Under the pieces are notes generated by a model. The model saw only the letters and a list, made by a program, of their open reading frames with translations. It had not been told where the DNA came from and did not search any database. Positions 35,397 through 44,921 of a DNA stretch of 64,000 nucleotides are shown here, in pieces. The DNA comes from Burkholderia ambifaria (GTDB lineage Bacteria > Pseudomonadota > Gammaproteobacteria > Burkholderiales > Burkholderiaceae), in assembly GCF_001443045.1 (NCBI RefSeq), contig NZ_LKPJ01000008.1, forward strand, positions 224,915 to 288,914, in the 5' to 3' direction. The translations under genes were made by a program, and so were the position numbers. The stretch's first letter is position 1, and the number at the start of each line of letters is the position of its first letter.

Positions 35397-36437
35397 ATGG
35401 CCTTTCCCAGAACCTACGTCGATGCTCTGCTGGTCAACTGGGGAGATCGACTGTTTCACGAACCGCTTCGGCATGCCCGCGCTCAGCACCTATCGCATTG
35501 GACAATGCACCGACACGCCCTGCATTTGCGTGAGAAGCTGGTTGCAACGCTCGGGCACGCCCCGGAGGTGATGGTCAAGATTAGCAACAAGGGGGGAGGC
35601 GCGCAGGGGATGGCCGTAGTCCGTCGTCACTTGCAGTACATCTCCCGCAACGGTGATGTCGAGTTGGAAGATCAGGACGGGCATGTGATCAACGGAAAGG
35701 CCGAGTTGAACGACCTCCTCGAGCAATGGCACTTGGGCGGCTGGGGAATTCCCCAAGAAAGCAAGCGTAGAGAGACCCTCAATGTGCTGCTGTCGATGCC
35801 TCCTGGTACAAATCGCCAAGCAGTTCGGGATGCGGCAAGAGCATTTGCGCACGAGACATTCGGCGATGGGCGGCCATACGTCTTCGCGGTACACGATGAT
35901 GAAGCACATCCTCATGTACACCTAAGTATTCATACACGTGGTCCTGACGGCCAGCGACTCAATCCGCGCAAACAGGATTTGCATCAGTGGCGAGAATCCT
36001 TCGCGCGGCAATTACGAGAACACGGCGTCGACGCGAACGCGACACCCAGAATAGTGCGCGGCCAAACTCAACGCTTTCCGAAACAAGCCGCTATTTGGAT
36101 GGCAGCACAAGGCATTCCTCTCCGCTTTTGCTCGCCGGTGATCGACGAAGAGACACGCCGGGCTCTATGGGAGGCACATCTCGACACCTTGAGCGCTTGG
36201 CACGAAATCGCACACGCACTAGCCCATTCCAACGTCCCCGAGGATAGGGCAATGGCAATCGACATCGCAAATTTTGTGTCACGAATGCCAATCCGAGCGT
36301 TAAGTCCCGCGCGCACCCCGCAACATCGTGGCCCCACGCAACAGCCCGACAATTCAGTCAATCGAGTGCCTGCGACATACGATATAGATTTGCAAGCCAA
36401 TGAACGTGGCGCGCCATCGTTCGACATGGACCTCTAA
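35397..36437 (+). CDS. Relaxase (MOBP/VirD2-like mobilization nuclease)
   Basis: A 346-aa HUH endonuclease that would nick the transfer origin. The three-histidine motif HxDxxHxHxH is exact: His166, Asp168, His171, His173, His175 in VHDDEAHPHVHLSIH. The candidate nucleophile is Tyr81 (RRHLQYISRNG). There is no fused primase or helicase domain, so the element would need a helper's transfer machinery. The ATG at 35397 is preferred because the longer frame overlaps the whole end of the MobC-like gene. No integrase or replication gene accompanies it. Confidence 0.85.
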   Translation: MAFPRTYVDALLVNWGDRLFHEPLRHARAQHLSHWTMHRHALHLREKLVATLGHAPEVMVKISNKGGGAQGMAVVRRHLQYISRNGDVELEDQDGHVINGKAELNDLLEQWHLGGWGIPQESKRRETLNVLLSMPPGTNRQAVRDAARAFAHETFGDGRPYVFAVHDDEAHPHVHLSIHTRGPDGQRLNPRKQDLHQWRESFARQLREHGVDANATPRIVRGQTQRFPKQAAIWMAAQGIPLRFCSPVIDEETRRALWEAHLDTLSAWHEIAHALAHSNVPEDRAMAIDIANFVSRMPIRALSPARTPQHRGPTQQPDNSVNRVPATYDIDLQANERGAPSFDMDL

Positions 36438-36508
36438 TCGCGCTCGACCGGAGCAACCCGGGCATGGTAGCAGCTTTGTCGCGCCGCACGGCGGGCGCGC
36501 TTGCCGTC

Positions 36509-37456
36509 TTACGTGCCGCGTTGCGCACGCCGCCAGCGCCCCGGCGTCGTGCCGAGCACCGCGCGAAACGCCTTGCCGAACGCCGCCTCCGACTGATAGC
36601 CGACCGCCTGCCCGATTTCCGCTTGCCCGCGCTGCGTGTCCTGCAGCAGCGCGCACGCATGCATCATCCGGATCTGCGCGACGAACGCGCCAACGCTCAT
36701 CCCTGCCTTCTCGCGGAAATGCCGCGCATACGTCGCGCGCGACATCGCGGATGCCGCGCCGAGCGATTCGACCGTCCACGGTTTCGCCGGCGTTTGCAGC
36801 ACGGCCTGGACCGACGGGCCGAGCCGCGCATCGGCAGCGAGCGCGAGCCAGCCGGCGGGCACGCGCGCATCGCGGCCGTACGCGCGCAATGCATAGGCGA
36901 GCAGCGCCTGTCCGAGCGCGTTCACGATGGCGCGCCCGCCCGGCTGCGCATTCGATGCCTCCGCGCGCAGCACGCTCGTCAGCAGTTGCAGCGACGCCAG
37001 CCCCGACGCCTCGCGCAGCCCGACGTGCAGCACGCGCGGTAGCGTGCGCATCAGCAATTCACCGGCGCCGCGTGCATAGACGAAGCGCCCGCAGAGCAGG
37101 TCGACACCCGCCTCGCCCGCATCCGCGGGATCGCGGTTCGACTTGACCGGCAGCACCGCTCCACTGGCCTCGCCCACTTCGCGCAGCGACGCGACCGACC
37201 TGGCGCGGCCACCGTCCGCATCCGACAAATCGTGCGCGTCGCCCGCCGGCAGCAGCACGAAGTCGCCGTCGGCCAGCCGCAGCGTGCGCCCGTCGGCCGT
37301 GCGCAACCGGCACGTTCCGGACAGCAACAGATGAAACGCCGCCTCGCCGGGCTGCAACGGGTCGTGCGGCATCGCGAACGGGCCGTCGAGCAGGCAGCGC
37401 ACGTCGAGCTCGACATGGCTGCGGCCCAGCGACAACAGTTGACTCAACGCATCCAT
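36509..37456 (-). CDS. AraC-family transcriptional regulator (cupin N-terminus)
   Basis: A 315-aa regulator. The N-terminal cupin domain (AraC_binding/Cupin_6 type; FHLLLSGTCRLRTADGRTL then ADGDFVLLPAGDAHDL) covers about residues 1-180. Two HTH motifs of the AraC domain lie in the last 100 residues (SLGAASAMSRATYARHFREK and IGQAVGYQSEAAFGKAFRA). It is divergent from the carboxymuconolactone decarboxylase-family gene with a 130-bp gap, so that gene is its likely target, a common arrangement for this pair. Confidence 0.92.
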   Translation of the reverse strand: MDALSQLLSLGRSHVELDVRCLLDGPFAMPHDPLQPGEAAFHLLLSGTCRLRTADGRTLRLADGDFVLLPAGDAHDLSDADGGRARSVASLREVGEASGAVLPVKSNRDPADAGEAGVDLLCGRFVYARGAGELLMRTLPRVLHVGLREASGLASLQLLTSVLRAEASNAQPGGRAIVNALGQALLAYALRAYGRDARVPAGWLALAADARLGPSVQAVLQTPAKPWTVESLGAASAMSRATYARHFREKAGMSVGAFVAQIRMMHACALLQDTQRGQAEIGQAVGYQSEAAFGKAFRAVLGTTPGRWRRAQRGT

Positions 37457-37586
37457 GAGACGTTTGCGCTAAAAATTGACACTCTAACGTATCGAAACCC
37501 TCAGCGCGAACGATCAGAATAAGTCCTGCATCGCCCGAGATCGCGGCATCCGCCGCCTGACCCACCTCTTCTCGAAAGGACGCATC

Positions 37587-37916
37587 ATGCTGAACTGGAA
37601 CGAATACCGGAAGGAACTCTCGACCCGCATCGGCGATATCGCCAAGCTGTCGCCCGACACGCTGGCCGGCTACAAGGCGCTGTCCGGCGCCGGTGCCAAG
37701 ACGGGCCATCTCGACGCGAAGACACGCGAACTGATCGCGCTCGCGGTGGCCGTCACGACGCGCTGCGACGGCTGTATCGCGGTGCACACGGCCGAAGCCG
37801 CGAAGCATGGCGCGACCAAGGAGGAAGTGGCAGAAGCACTCGGCGTCGCGATCGCGCTGAACGCGGGTGCGGCGCTCGTCTACTCGGCCCGCGTGATGGA
37901 CGCGCTCGGCGAGTGA
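37587..37916 (+). CDS. Carboxymuconolactone decarboxylase / AhpD-family protein
   Basis: A 109-aa all-helical protein with the AhpD-type redox motif CxxC followed by His (TTRCDGCIAVHTAEAAKHG), suggesting peroxidase or disulfide reductase activity rather than decarboxylation. The C-terminal helix ALNAGAALVYSARVMDAL is typical of single-domain stress-associated members. AAGGA precedes the ATG. It is probably regulated by the divergent AraC protein. Confidence 0.9.
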   Translation: MLNWNEYRKELSTRIGDIAKLSPDTLAGYKALSGAGAKTGHLDAKTRELIALAVAVTTRCDGCIAVHTAEAAKHGATKEEVAEALGVAIALNAGAALVYSARVMDALGE

Positions 37917-38063
37917 CGCGCGCATGAAGGGTGCGGCGCCTGCCGCATCCTTTACCGACGATCGGCCGGCACTGCCGGCCAACCGACGGGCGCGCCGCGG
38001 TCGCGTAAGCGGTGTCGCGAAGTCGGCTACCATGCGCGAAGACTCATCGCGGAGGAGCGCCCC

Positions 38064-38897
38064 ATGTGCCGCTGGCTCGCCTATACGGGTAATCCGATTC
38101 ATCTCGAGACCGTACTGTTTCGCGCGAAGCATTCGCTGATCGACCAGAGCCTGCATTCGGAGCTGGGCGCCACGACCACCAATGGCGACGGGTTCGGCAT
38201 CGGCTGGTACGGCCACCCCGACGAACTGCCGTTCCGCTACCGCTCAGTGCATCCCGCATGGAACGACCGCAACCTGCGCGAAGCCGCGCGTGCGATCCGC
38301 TCGCGGATGTTCATCGCGCACATTCGCGCGGCGACCGATACGCCGGTCCAGGAAACCAACTGCCACCCGTTCCGCCACGGCCGATGGCTCTTCGCGCACA
38401 ACGGGCTGATCCGCGATTTCCACAAGCTGCGCCGCGACCTGACGATGAAGGTCGACCCGGCGCTGTTCCCGACGCTCGAAGGCTCGACCGACTCCGAACT
38501 GATGTTTCGACTCGCACTGACCTACGGCCTCGAGCAGACGCCGTTGGCTGCGCTCGAGCGGATGGTCGGCATGGTCGAGGAAACCGCCGCGCGGTATCGC
38601 GTCGCCGAGCCGCTCAACATGACGATCTGCACGACGGACGGTGACCGGATCATCGCGGTGCGCTACTCGAGCGAACGGCAATCGCGCTCGCTGTTCCACA
38701 GCACGTCGTTCAAGCACCTGCACGAACTCTATCCGCACAATCCGCGCATCGCCGAAGCGGGCGACGACGCGTTCATGGTCGTCTCGGAACCGCTCGTCGA
38801 CCTGCGCGGGGCATGGGAGGAAGTGCCGGAAAGCACGGCGATCGTCGCGCATGGGGCGGATGTGCAGCAGCGGCCGTTTAATCCGCGGCATAAGTAG
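38064..38897 (+). CDS. yafJ: Class II glutamine amidotransferase, YafJ-like
   Basis: A 277-aa N-terminal-nucleophile hydrolase. Cys2 (MCRWLAYTG) is the nucleophile, and further signatures are NGDGFGIGWYG, RSRMFIAHIRAATDTPVQETN, and CHPFRHGRWLFAHNGLI, which carries the oxyanion Asn-Gly. There is no synthase domain, so its nitrogen acceptor is unknown; relatives include YafJ and DUG3-type proteins. AGGAG lies 6-7 bases before the ATG. Confidence 0.88.
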   Translation: MCRWLAYTGNPIHLETVLFRAKHSLIDQSLHSELGATTTNGDGFGIGWYGHPDELPFRYRSVHPAWNDRNLREAARAIRSRMFIAHIRAATDTPVQETNCHPFRHGRWLFAHNGLIRDFHKLRRDLTMKVDPALFPTLEGSTDSELMFRLALTYGLEQTPLAALERMVGMVEETAARYRVAEPLNMTICTTDGDRIIAVRYSSERQSRSLFHSTSFKHLHELYPHNPRIAEAGDDAFMVVSEPLVDLRGAWEEVPESTAIVAHGADVQQRPFNPRHK

Positions 38898-39486
38898 GCC
38901 GAAGCGGTGCTTCAGGTATCAGCGTCGATGCGCGGAATGCATCTAGATAGAACCGGTTTCGACGAGTAACCCGGCAAGCGCAGCAACGGTCGCAGCGGCA
39001 TCAAGACCATGGCGGTAAAGCAAAAACATGTCAGTTTTAAATCGCGATATAAATGTCCGATTCGCACCCAACGAATCGAGCATGATATAGTTGCCATCGA
39101 TTTTAACCGGCGCCAAAAACTCATCACATTCTGCCTCGAGCCCCGCCTGCTGTTTCTTTGCTGCGGTCCGCGCAAATGTTTGCGTGCGACAGCATGTCTG
39201 ACGAATCACACGCGAGAGGACGGGACGTCGTGATACGCCGCACACAACAGGTGCAGGGTGGGTCCCGCGGCATAGAGAATTAATAGTCTTGCAATGCAAA
39301 CCGCCCGGCTGGTGCATGCGTCGCCGCCAAGGAATGCCCAAGAATACGCGGGCAAACCAGTCCGCTCATGTCCGCCGGGCCTGCACGATTTTTTCTTGAT
39401 ATTCTTCGCCCTGCATCAATCGAGGGCAACGTACACGAACGAGAGCAAGGCAGGATTCGCTGCCATTAACATATAAAAGAGGCTAC
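38898..39486. other. Less GC-rich intergenic region upstream of the rhamnose operon
   Basis: These 589 bp probably contain the rfb operon promoter. A leftward frame near 38943-39180 encodes plausible-looking residues (DEFLAPVKIDGNYIMLDSLG) but has no convincing start, so it may be a gene remnant. No operator, ops element or terminator is clear. Confidence 0.4.
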
Positions 39487-40548
39487 ATGATATTGGTTAC
39501 AGGTGGTGCCGGGTTTATCGGCGCCAACTTTGTGCTGGACTGGCTGCGTCAATCGGACGAATCGGTACTGAACGTCGACAAACTGACCTATGCGGGCAAT
39601 CTCGGAACGTTAAAATCGCTGCACGGAAACGCGAAGCACGTGTTCGCGCAAGCAGACATTTGTGACCGCGCGGCGCTCGACGCGCTGTTCGCCGAATACA
39701 AGCCTCGCGCGGTCCTGCATTTCGCTGCGGAAAGCCACGTCGATCGCTCGATTCACGGGCCGGCGGATTTCGTGCAAACCAACGTCGTCGGCACGTTCAC
39801 GCTGCTCGAAGCGGCGCGCCAGTACTGGAATACGCTGCCTGAAGCGGACAAGGCCGCATTCCGTTTCCTGCACGTTTCCACCGACGAAGTATTCGGTTCG
39901 CTGTCGGCCACCGATCCGCAGTTCTCCGAAACGACCCCGTACGCGCCGAACAGTCCCTATTCGGCCACCAAGGCCGGTTCGGACCATCTCGTGCGTGCCT
40001 ATCAGCATACGTACGGCCTGCCGACGCTGACCACGAACTGTTCGAACAACTACGGCCCATACCAGTTCCCGGAGAAGCTGATCCCGCTGATGATCGCCAA
40101 CGCGCTCGCCGGCAAGCCGCTGCCGGTGTACGGCGACGGCCAGAACGTGCGTGACTGGCTGTATGTCGGCGACCACTGCAGCGCGATTCGCGAGGTGCTC
40201 GCTCGCGGCCAGACCGGCGAAACGTACAACGTTGGCGGCTGGAACGAGAAGAAGAACCTTGAAGTCGTGCATACGCTGTGCGACCTGCTCGACGAGCTGC
40301 GGCCGAAACAGGCCGGCTCGTATCGCGACCAGATTACCTACGTGACGGATCGTCCCGGCCACGATCGTCGTTATGCGATCGATGCGCGCAAGCTCGAGCG
40401 CGAGCTCGGCTGGAAGCCCGCCGAAACGTTCGAAACGGGCCTCGCGAAGACGGTGCGCTGGTACCTGGACAACCAGGAATGGGTCGACGAAGTCGCTTCG
40501 GGCGACTACCGCAAGTGGGTCGCAACGAACTACGCGCAACGCGCGTAA
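39487..40548 (+). CDS. rfbB: dTDP-glucose 4,6-dehydratase
   Basis: An NAD-dependent extended SDR of 353 aa forming dTDP-4-keto-6-deoxyglucose, second step of dTDP-L-rhamnose synthesis. The cofactor motif [10 protein letters not shown] is at residues 6-15. The active site has [11 protein letters not shown] and Tyr-x-x-x-Lys in [12 protein letters not shown], and [16 protein letters not shown] substrate contacts appear as [14 protein letters not shown]. First gene of rfbBACD; rfbA follows after 11 bp. Confidence 0.97.
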   Translation: MILVTGGAGFIGANFVLDWLRQSDESVLNVDKLTYAGNLGTLKSLHGNAKHVFAQADICDRAALDALFAEYKPRAVLHFAAESHVDRSIHGPADFVQTNVVGTFTLLEAARQYWNTLPEADKAAFRFLHVSTDEVFGSLSATDPQFSETTPYAPNSPYSATKAGSDHLVRAYQHTYGLPTLTTNCSNNYGPYQFPEKLIPLMIANALAGKPLPVYGDGQNVRDWLYVGDHCSAIREVLARGQTGETYNVGGWNEKKNLEVVHTLCDLLDELRPKQAGSYRDQITYVTDRPGHDRRYAIDARKLERELGWKPAETFETGLAKTVRWYLDNQEWVDEVASGDYRKWVATNYAQRA

Positions 40549-40559
40549 GGGCAACGGAC

Positions 40560-41453
40560 ATGGCACGCAAGGGCATTATTCTCGCCGGCGGGTCCGGCAC
40601 CCGGCTGTATCCGATCACGCACGCCGTGTCGAAGCAGCTGCTGCCGGTGTACGACAAGCCGATGATCTATTACCCGCTGTCGACGCTGATGGTCGCGGGC
40701 ATCCGCGACGTGCTGATCATCTCGACGCCGCAGGACACGCCGCGCTTCGAATCGATGCTCGGCGACGGCAGCCAGTGGGGGATGAACATCCAGTACGCAG
40801 TGCAGCCGTCGCCTGACGGTCTCGCGCAGGCGTTCGTGATCGGCAAGGATTTCGTCGGCAACGATCCGTCGGCGCTGATCCTCGGCGACAACATCTTCTA
40901 CGGTCACGATCTGGCGAAACAGCTCGAGCGTGCGGACGCACAGGACACGGGCGCGACGGTGTTCGCGTATCACGTGCACGATCCGGAGCGTTACGGCGTC
41001 GTCGAGTTCGACGACGAATTCCGCGCGCTGTCGATCGAAGAGAAGCCGGCAAAACCGCGTTCGAACTACGCCGTCACCGGTCTCTACTTCTACGACAACC
41101 GCGTGTGCGACATCGCGGCCGACATCAAGCCGTCGCCGCGCGGCGAGTTCGAAATCACCGACGTGAATTCGCGCTATCTTGCAGACGGCGCGCTGAACGT
41201 CGAGATCATGGGACGCGGCTATGCATGGCTCGACACCGGCACGCACGATTCGCTGATCGAGGCGGCAAGCTTCATCGCGACGCTGCAGAAGCGGCAAGGC
41301 CTGGTCGTCGCCTGCCCCGAAGAAATCGCGTTCCGCAAGCGCTGGATCGATGCGGAGCAAGTGCAGAAGCTCGCGCAGCCGCTGTCGAAAAACGGCTACG
41401 GTAAATATTTGCTGAACATTCTTACGGATCAGGTTGCATGGCCATCACGGTAA
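40560..41453 (+). CDS. rfbA: Glucose-1-phosphate thymidylyltransferase
   Basis: A 297-aa nucleotidyltransferase making dTDP-glucose from dTTP and glucose-1-phosphate. The N-terminal signature [16 protein letters not shown] and the blocks [12 protein letters not shown] and [12 protein letters not shown] (metal-binding Asp) are complete. It starts at 40560, just behind rfbB, and its end overlaps rfbC by 16 bp, indicating tight translational coupling. Confidence 0.97.
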   Translation: MARKGIILAGGSGTRLYPITHAVSKQLLPVYDKPMIYYPLSTLMVAGIRDVLIISTPQDTPRFESMLGDGSQWGMNIQYAVQPSPDGLAQAFVIGKDFVGNDPSALILGDNIFYGHDLAKQLERADAQDTGATVFAYHVHDPERYGVVEFDDEFRALSIEEKPAKPRSNYAVTGLYFYDNRVCDIAADIKPSPRGEFEITDVNSRYLADGALNVEIMGRGYAWLDTGTHDSLIEAASFIATLQKRQGLVVACPEEIAFRKRWIDAEQVQKLAQPLSKNGYGKYLLNILTDQVAWPSR

Positions 41454-41989
41454 CTGCTACGGCACTCCCCGAAGTCAAGATCGTCGAGCCGAAGGTATTC
41501 GGCGACGCGCGCGGCTACTTCTACGAGAGCTTCAACGGCCGCGAATTCGCAGAACTCGTCGAAACCGGCGTCGAGTTCGTGCAGGACAACCATTCGCGCT
41601 CGGCGAAAGGCGTGCTGCGCGGGCTGCACTATCAGATCGAACACGCGCAGGGCAAACTCGTGCGCGTGGTCGAAGGCGAGGTGTTCGACGTCGCGGTCGA
41701 CATCCGGCGCAGCTCCCCGAACTTCGGCAAGTGGATCGGCGTGACGCTGTCCGCCGACAACCACCGCCAGCTCTGGGTGCCGCCCGGCTTCGCGCACGGC
41801 TTCGTGGTGCTGTCCGAGTCCGCGCAATTCCTGTACAAGACGACCGACTACTGGTTCCCGGAGCACGAACGCAGCCTGCTGTGGAACGATCCGGAGATCG
41901 GCATTCAATGGCCGTTCGACGGCGAGCCGGTGCTGGCGGCGAAGGATGCAGCGGGCAAGCGACTCGTCGAAGCCGAGTGCTACGCATGA
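41438..41989 (+). CDS. rfbC: dTDP-4-dehydrorhamnose 3,5-epimerase
   Basis: A 183-aa cupin epimerase, third step-enzyme of dTDP-L-rhamnose synthesis. Characteristic are [35 protein letters not shown] with the catalytic His, [20 protein letters not shown], and [13 protein letters not shown]. It overlaps rfbA by 16 bp and rfbD by 4 bp. Confidence 0.97.
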   Translation: MAITVTATALPEVKIVEPKVFGDARGYFYESFNGREFAELVETGVEFVQDNHSRSAKGVLRGLHYQIEHAQGKLVRVVEGEVFDVAVDIRRSSPNFGKWIGVTLSADNHRQLWVPPGFAHGFVVLSESAQFLYKTTDYWFPEHERSLLWNDPEIGIQWPFDGEPVLAAKDAAGKRLVEAECYA

Positions 41990-42909
41990 GCGGCGCCATG
42001 CAATCCCCCGAACAGCGGACCATCCTGCTCACCGGCATCAACGGTCAGGTCGGGTTCGAGCTCGCGCGCAGCCTGCAGGGTCTCGGCAAGGTCGTCGCAC
42101 TGGATCGCAGCCGGCTCGACCTGTCGAACCTCGATCAGGTGCGCGACGTCGTGCGCGACGTCAAGCCGGACCTCATCGTCAACCCGGCCGCCTATACGGC
42201 CGTGGACCAGGCGCAGAACGACGTCGCGCTGGCCACGCGGCTGAATGCGGAAGCACCCGCCGTGCTCGCGGAAGAAGCGAAGCGCATCGGCGCGGCGCTG
42301 ATTCATTACTCGACGGACTACGTGTTTGCCGGCACGAAGAACGGCCCGTACGTCGAGGATGACCCCGTCGATCCGCAAAACGTCTACGGCGAGACCAAGC
42401 TGGCGGGCGAACAGGCGATCGCGGCATCGGGATGCGCGCACCTGATCTTCCGCACGAGCTGGGTGTACGGCACGCGCGGCAAGAACTTCCTGCTGACCAT
42501 GCTGCGCCTGGGCGCCGAGCGCGACGAGCTGAAGATCGTCTCGGACCAGATCGGCGCACCCACCTGGTCGAAGACGATCGCTGCGTTGAGCGCAAATGTT
42601 GCCGCGCAGGCAATCGGTGCCGATACAACCGAACGGGATGGCCAGGGCGAATGGTGGAACACGCATTCGGGCGTTTATCACCTGTGCGCGGCCGGTTCGA
42701 CTTCATGGCATGGATTCGCCGAAGCGATCTTCCGTCTTTCGAATCTGCCGAAAAAGCCGTCGGTGTTGCCCATCCCCGCCAGCGCTTATCCGACACCCGC
42801 GTCGCGCCCGGCCAATTCGCGCATGTCGAATGCGAAGCTGGCGGAACACTTCGGACTCAGCGCGCCGCATTGGGAAGCCGCGCTCGAACTGTGCATGAAA
42901 GAAATTTGA
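41986..42909 (+). CDS. rfbD: dTDP-4-dehydrorhamnose reductase
   Basis: A 307-aa extended SDR performing the final reduction to dTDP-L-rhamnose. Motifs are TGINGQVGFELAR near the N-terminus, NPAAYTAVDQAQND, YSTDYVFAG and the catalytic YGETK. The ATG at 41986 overlaps the rfbC stop (ATGA); the ATG at 41998 is an alternative. The product supplies L-rhamnose for O-antigen or other surface glycans, fitting the neighbouring polysaccharide loci. Confidence 0.96.
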   Translation: MSGAMQSPEQRTILLTGINGQVGFELARSLQGLGKVVALDRSRLDLSNLDQVRDVVRDVKPDLIVNPAAYTAVDQAQNDVALATRLNAEAPAVLAEEAKRIGAALIHYSTDYVFAGTKNGPYVEDDPVDPQNVYGETKLAGEQAIAASGCAHLIFRTSWVYGTRGKNFLLTMLRLGAERDELKIVSDQIGAPTWSKTIAALSANVAAQAIGADTTERDGQGEWWNTHSGVYHLCAAGSTSWHGFAEAIFRLSNLPKKPSVLPIPASAYPTPASRPANSRMSNAKLAEHFGLSAPHWEAALELCMKEI

Positions 42910-42934
42910 CACGCGCCGTCACGCACGGCGCGTG
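42910..42934. terminator. Bidirectional hairpin between convergent rfbD and the GNAT gene
   Basis: A perfect 10-bp stem, CACGCGCCGT (42910-42919) with ACGGCGCGTG (42925-42934), overlaps the end of the leftward operon and directly follows the rfbD stop. No clear T-tract on either side. Confidence 0.65.
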
Positions 42935-43599
42935 AGCCGCATGCGTACGGAATCAAGTTCGACGGGCAGCCGGTGCGAGCGCGTGCGACGCCGCGTCAGC
43001 GCAACGAAGCCGATCCGCTCATACAGCACGCGCGCACGCGCGTTGCGAGTCAGCACGTCGAGCACGATGTCGCGGCTGCCATCGCTCGGCAAAGCGCCGG
43101 TATCGAGCGCATCGCGAAACAACGCAGTGAAGATGCCCATGCCGCGACGCGGCTCGTCCGTCGCGCAATGCGCGACGAGGATCTGCGAACGCTTGGGTGC
43201 CGGAATCTCCGTTTCGAGCACCAGCCCGCGCAGCAACTGGCCGATCGTACGGCGCACGCCGAAAAAGCGCGCCAGGGCCCACACGACGTGAACGTCGTCG
43301 AACATCGTCCTGCGCCCGTCGTGGATGGCCATCACGGCATGCACCGTGCCGTCGGCGCCAACCGCGACCCGATGCCGGCGCCACGAGAATCGGCCGTGAC
43401 GCGACCGGAACGCCTGTTGGAGGAACGCAATGCAGCGCGCGTCGCCTTCACCGAGGAAGAAACCGAATTCGCCGACACCGGATGCGAACACGAGCGGCGC
43501 GCAGGCCGCCGCATCGTCCGCGCATGCCGCGCGAAACGGCGTCAACAAACCGTCTTGCGGCACGCCGAACGATGGCGCGAGTACCGCGGCCGGCATCAT
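42919..43599 (-). CDS. GNAT-family N-acyltransferase-like protein
   Basis: A 226-aa protein, last gene of the leftward capsule-lipid operon. The second half has GNAT features: ILVAHCATDEPRRGMGIFTALF fits the acetyl-CoA loop and ARVLYERIGFVAL the final strand-helix. The first 90 residues are unusual, with GVGEFGFFLGEGDARCIAFL. It overlaps the alpha-oxoamine synthase gene by 4 bp, so it belongs to the same transcript. It could acylate the amino lipid or sugar made by this operon; that is inference. Confidence 0.75.
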   Translation of the reverse strand: MMPAAVLAPSFGVPQDGLLTPFRAACADDAAACAPLVFASGVGEFGFFLGEGDARCIAFLQQAFRSRHGRFSWRRHRVAVGADGTVHAVMAIHDGRRTMFDDVHVVWALARFFGVRRTIGQLLRGLVLETEIPAPKRSQILVAHCATDEPRRGMGIFTALFRDALDTGALPSDGSRDIVLDVLTRNARARVLYERIGFVALTRRRTRSHRLPVELDSVRMRLTRRA

Positions 43600-44921
43600 C
43601 CCCGCCCCGCCAGGCGGGCCAGCACGGCGACCGTCCGGCTGATCTGCTCGGGCTCGTGCGTCGAGCAGATGAAGAAGCGCAGGCGCGCAGCCTTCTCCTC
43701 GACGGCCGGATAGAAGATCGGCTGCACGTTGATCCCTTCGTCGAACATTGCGTTCGCCCACTGCGCGGCCTTCAGCGAACTTCCTGTGATCACCGGCACG
43801 ACCGCATACCCGGCGCTCGTACCGGTGTTCAGCCCAGCGGCGCGCGCCTCGGTCAGGAACTGCTGCCCCCGCGCCTGCAGTTGCGCAACCCGCTCTGGTT
43901 CGGCCTGCAGGCGTTCGAGTGCGGCCAGTGACGCTTCGGCGAGCGTCGGTGCAAGTCCGACGCTATAGAGAAATCCCGGCGCCAGATGGCGCAGCATGTC
44001 CACCAGCGGCTGACATCCGGCGATGAAACCGCCGCAACCGGCGAGCGTCTTGCTCATCGTGCCCATCCATATGTCGACCTGGTCGGGCGCGACCGCGCAA
44101 TGTTCGCGGATGCCCTTGCCCGTCGCACCGAGCACGCCGAGCGAATGTGCTTCGTCGACCAGCAGGAACGCGCCGTGACGCGTCTTCACGTCGACGAAGC
44201 GCTGCAGGTCCGGGAAGTCGCCATCCATGCTGTACAGCCCTTCGATCGCGATCAGCACGTGCCGGTATTCGCGCCGCACGCGCGACAGCAGTTCGTCGAG
44301 CGCCTGCCAGTCGTTGTGCGCGAAGCTCAGCCGCTTCGCGCCGCTCAGCTGCGCGCCCTGCACGATGCTGTTGTGCGCGAGCGCATCGTGGACGATCAGG
44401 TCGCCGGGGCCGAACAGCGCACCGATCACGGTCACGTTGGTCGCGTGGCCACTCACGAACGCGACGCAATCGTCGGTCTCGTAAAACGCGGCCAGCGCCC
44501 GCTCGAGGTCGCGCTGCACCGGGCGCTCGCCCGCAACCATGCGGCTCGCGGATGCGGACGTGCCATAGCGATCGATCGCGGCCTTCGCGCGCTCGGACAC
44601 CGCCGGATCACCGGCGAGACCGAGGTAGTTGTAGTTCGCGAAGTTCACGTATTCGCGGCCGCCGATCTGCGTGGTCGCGCCGGCAACGCCATCGTGAACG
44701 CGAAAGAACGGCGAATCGACGCGCAGCTTCTCGCCCATCTCGCGCATGATCCTGACCTGCTGATACTGCGGCATCGATTCGAAACGGCTGCGCGTCGAGG
44801 CAGCCTGTGCTGCCGGCGTACCGGGCACGCCGGGCGCCGCGGCGGCTTCCGTCGCGCGCTCCAGTTGCCGCTTCAGGGCTTTCGCCGCCAATTGCTGGCG
44901 AAGGTGTTCTCCGAGTGCCAT
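43596..44921 (-). CDS. wcbT: Alpha-oxoamine synthase-family PLP enzyme, WcbT-like
   Basis: A fold-type I PLP enzyme of 441 aa in the family of 8-amino-7-oxononanoate synthase, KBL and serine palmitoyltransferase. These enzymes condense an amino acid with an acyl thioester with loss of CO2. The pyridoxal lysine is Lys291 (GTMSKTLAGCGG); Asp256 and His259 lie in LLVDEAHSLG. An N-terminal extension of about 50 residues precedes the family core. Placed downstream of a PKS without a thioesterase, it could release the chain as an alpha-amino ketone. I recall wcbT at this position in Burkholderia capsule I loci; the amino acid used is unknown. Confidence 0.85.
   Translation of the reverse strand: MALGEHLRQQLAAKALKRQLERATEAAAAPGVPGTPAAQAASTRSRFESMPQYQQVRIMREMGEKLRVDSPFFRVHDGVAGATTQIGGREYVNFANYNYLGLAGDPAVSERAKAAIDRYGTSASASRMVAGERPVQRDLERALAAFYETDDCVAFVSGHATNVTVIGALFGPGDLIVHDALAHNSIVQGAQLSGAKRLSFAHNDWQALDELLSRVRREYRHVLIAIEGLYSMDGDFPDLQRFVDVKTRHGAFLLVDEAHSLGVLGATGKGIREHCAVAPDQVDIWMGTMSKTLAGCGGFIAGCQPLVDMLRHLAPGFLYSVGLAPTLAEASLAALERLQAEPERVAQLQARGQQFLTEARAAGLNTGTSAGYAVVPVITGSSLKAAQWANAMFDEGINVQPIFYPAVEEKAARLRFFICSTHEPEQISRTVAVLARLAGRG

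Noticed and set aside
36430..36520. Attachment-site repeat of the tRNA-Lys 3' end at the far end of the accessory segment
   Set aside because: No copy of the tRNA 3' sequence was seen in this stretch, so element boundaries cannot be drawn from att sites.
38995..39030. ops/JUMPstart element upstream of rfbB
   Set aside because: GGCGGTA occurs at about 39004, but the rest of the ops consensus does not follow and it lies almost 480 bp from rfbB.
38943..39341. Leftward 132-codon frame before the rhamnose operon
   Set aside because: The C-terminal half looks protein-like, but there is no credible start codon and no recognised family; at most a remnant, mentioned in the intergenic entry.
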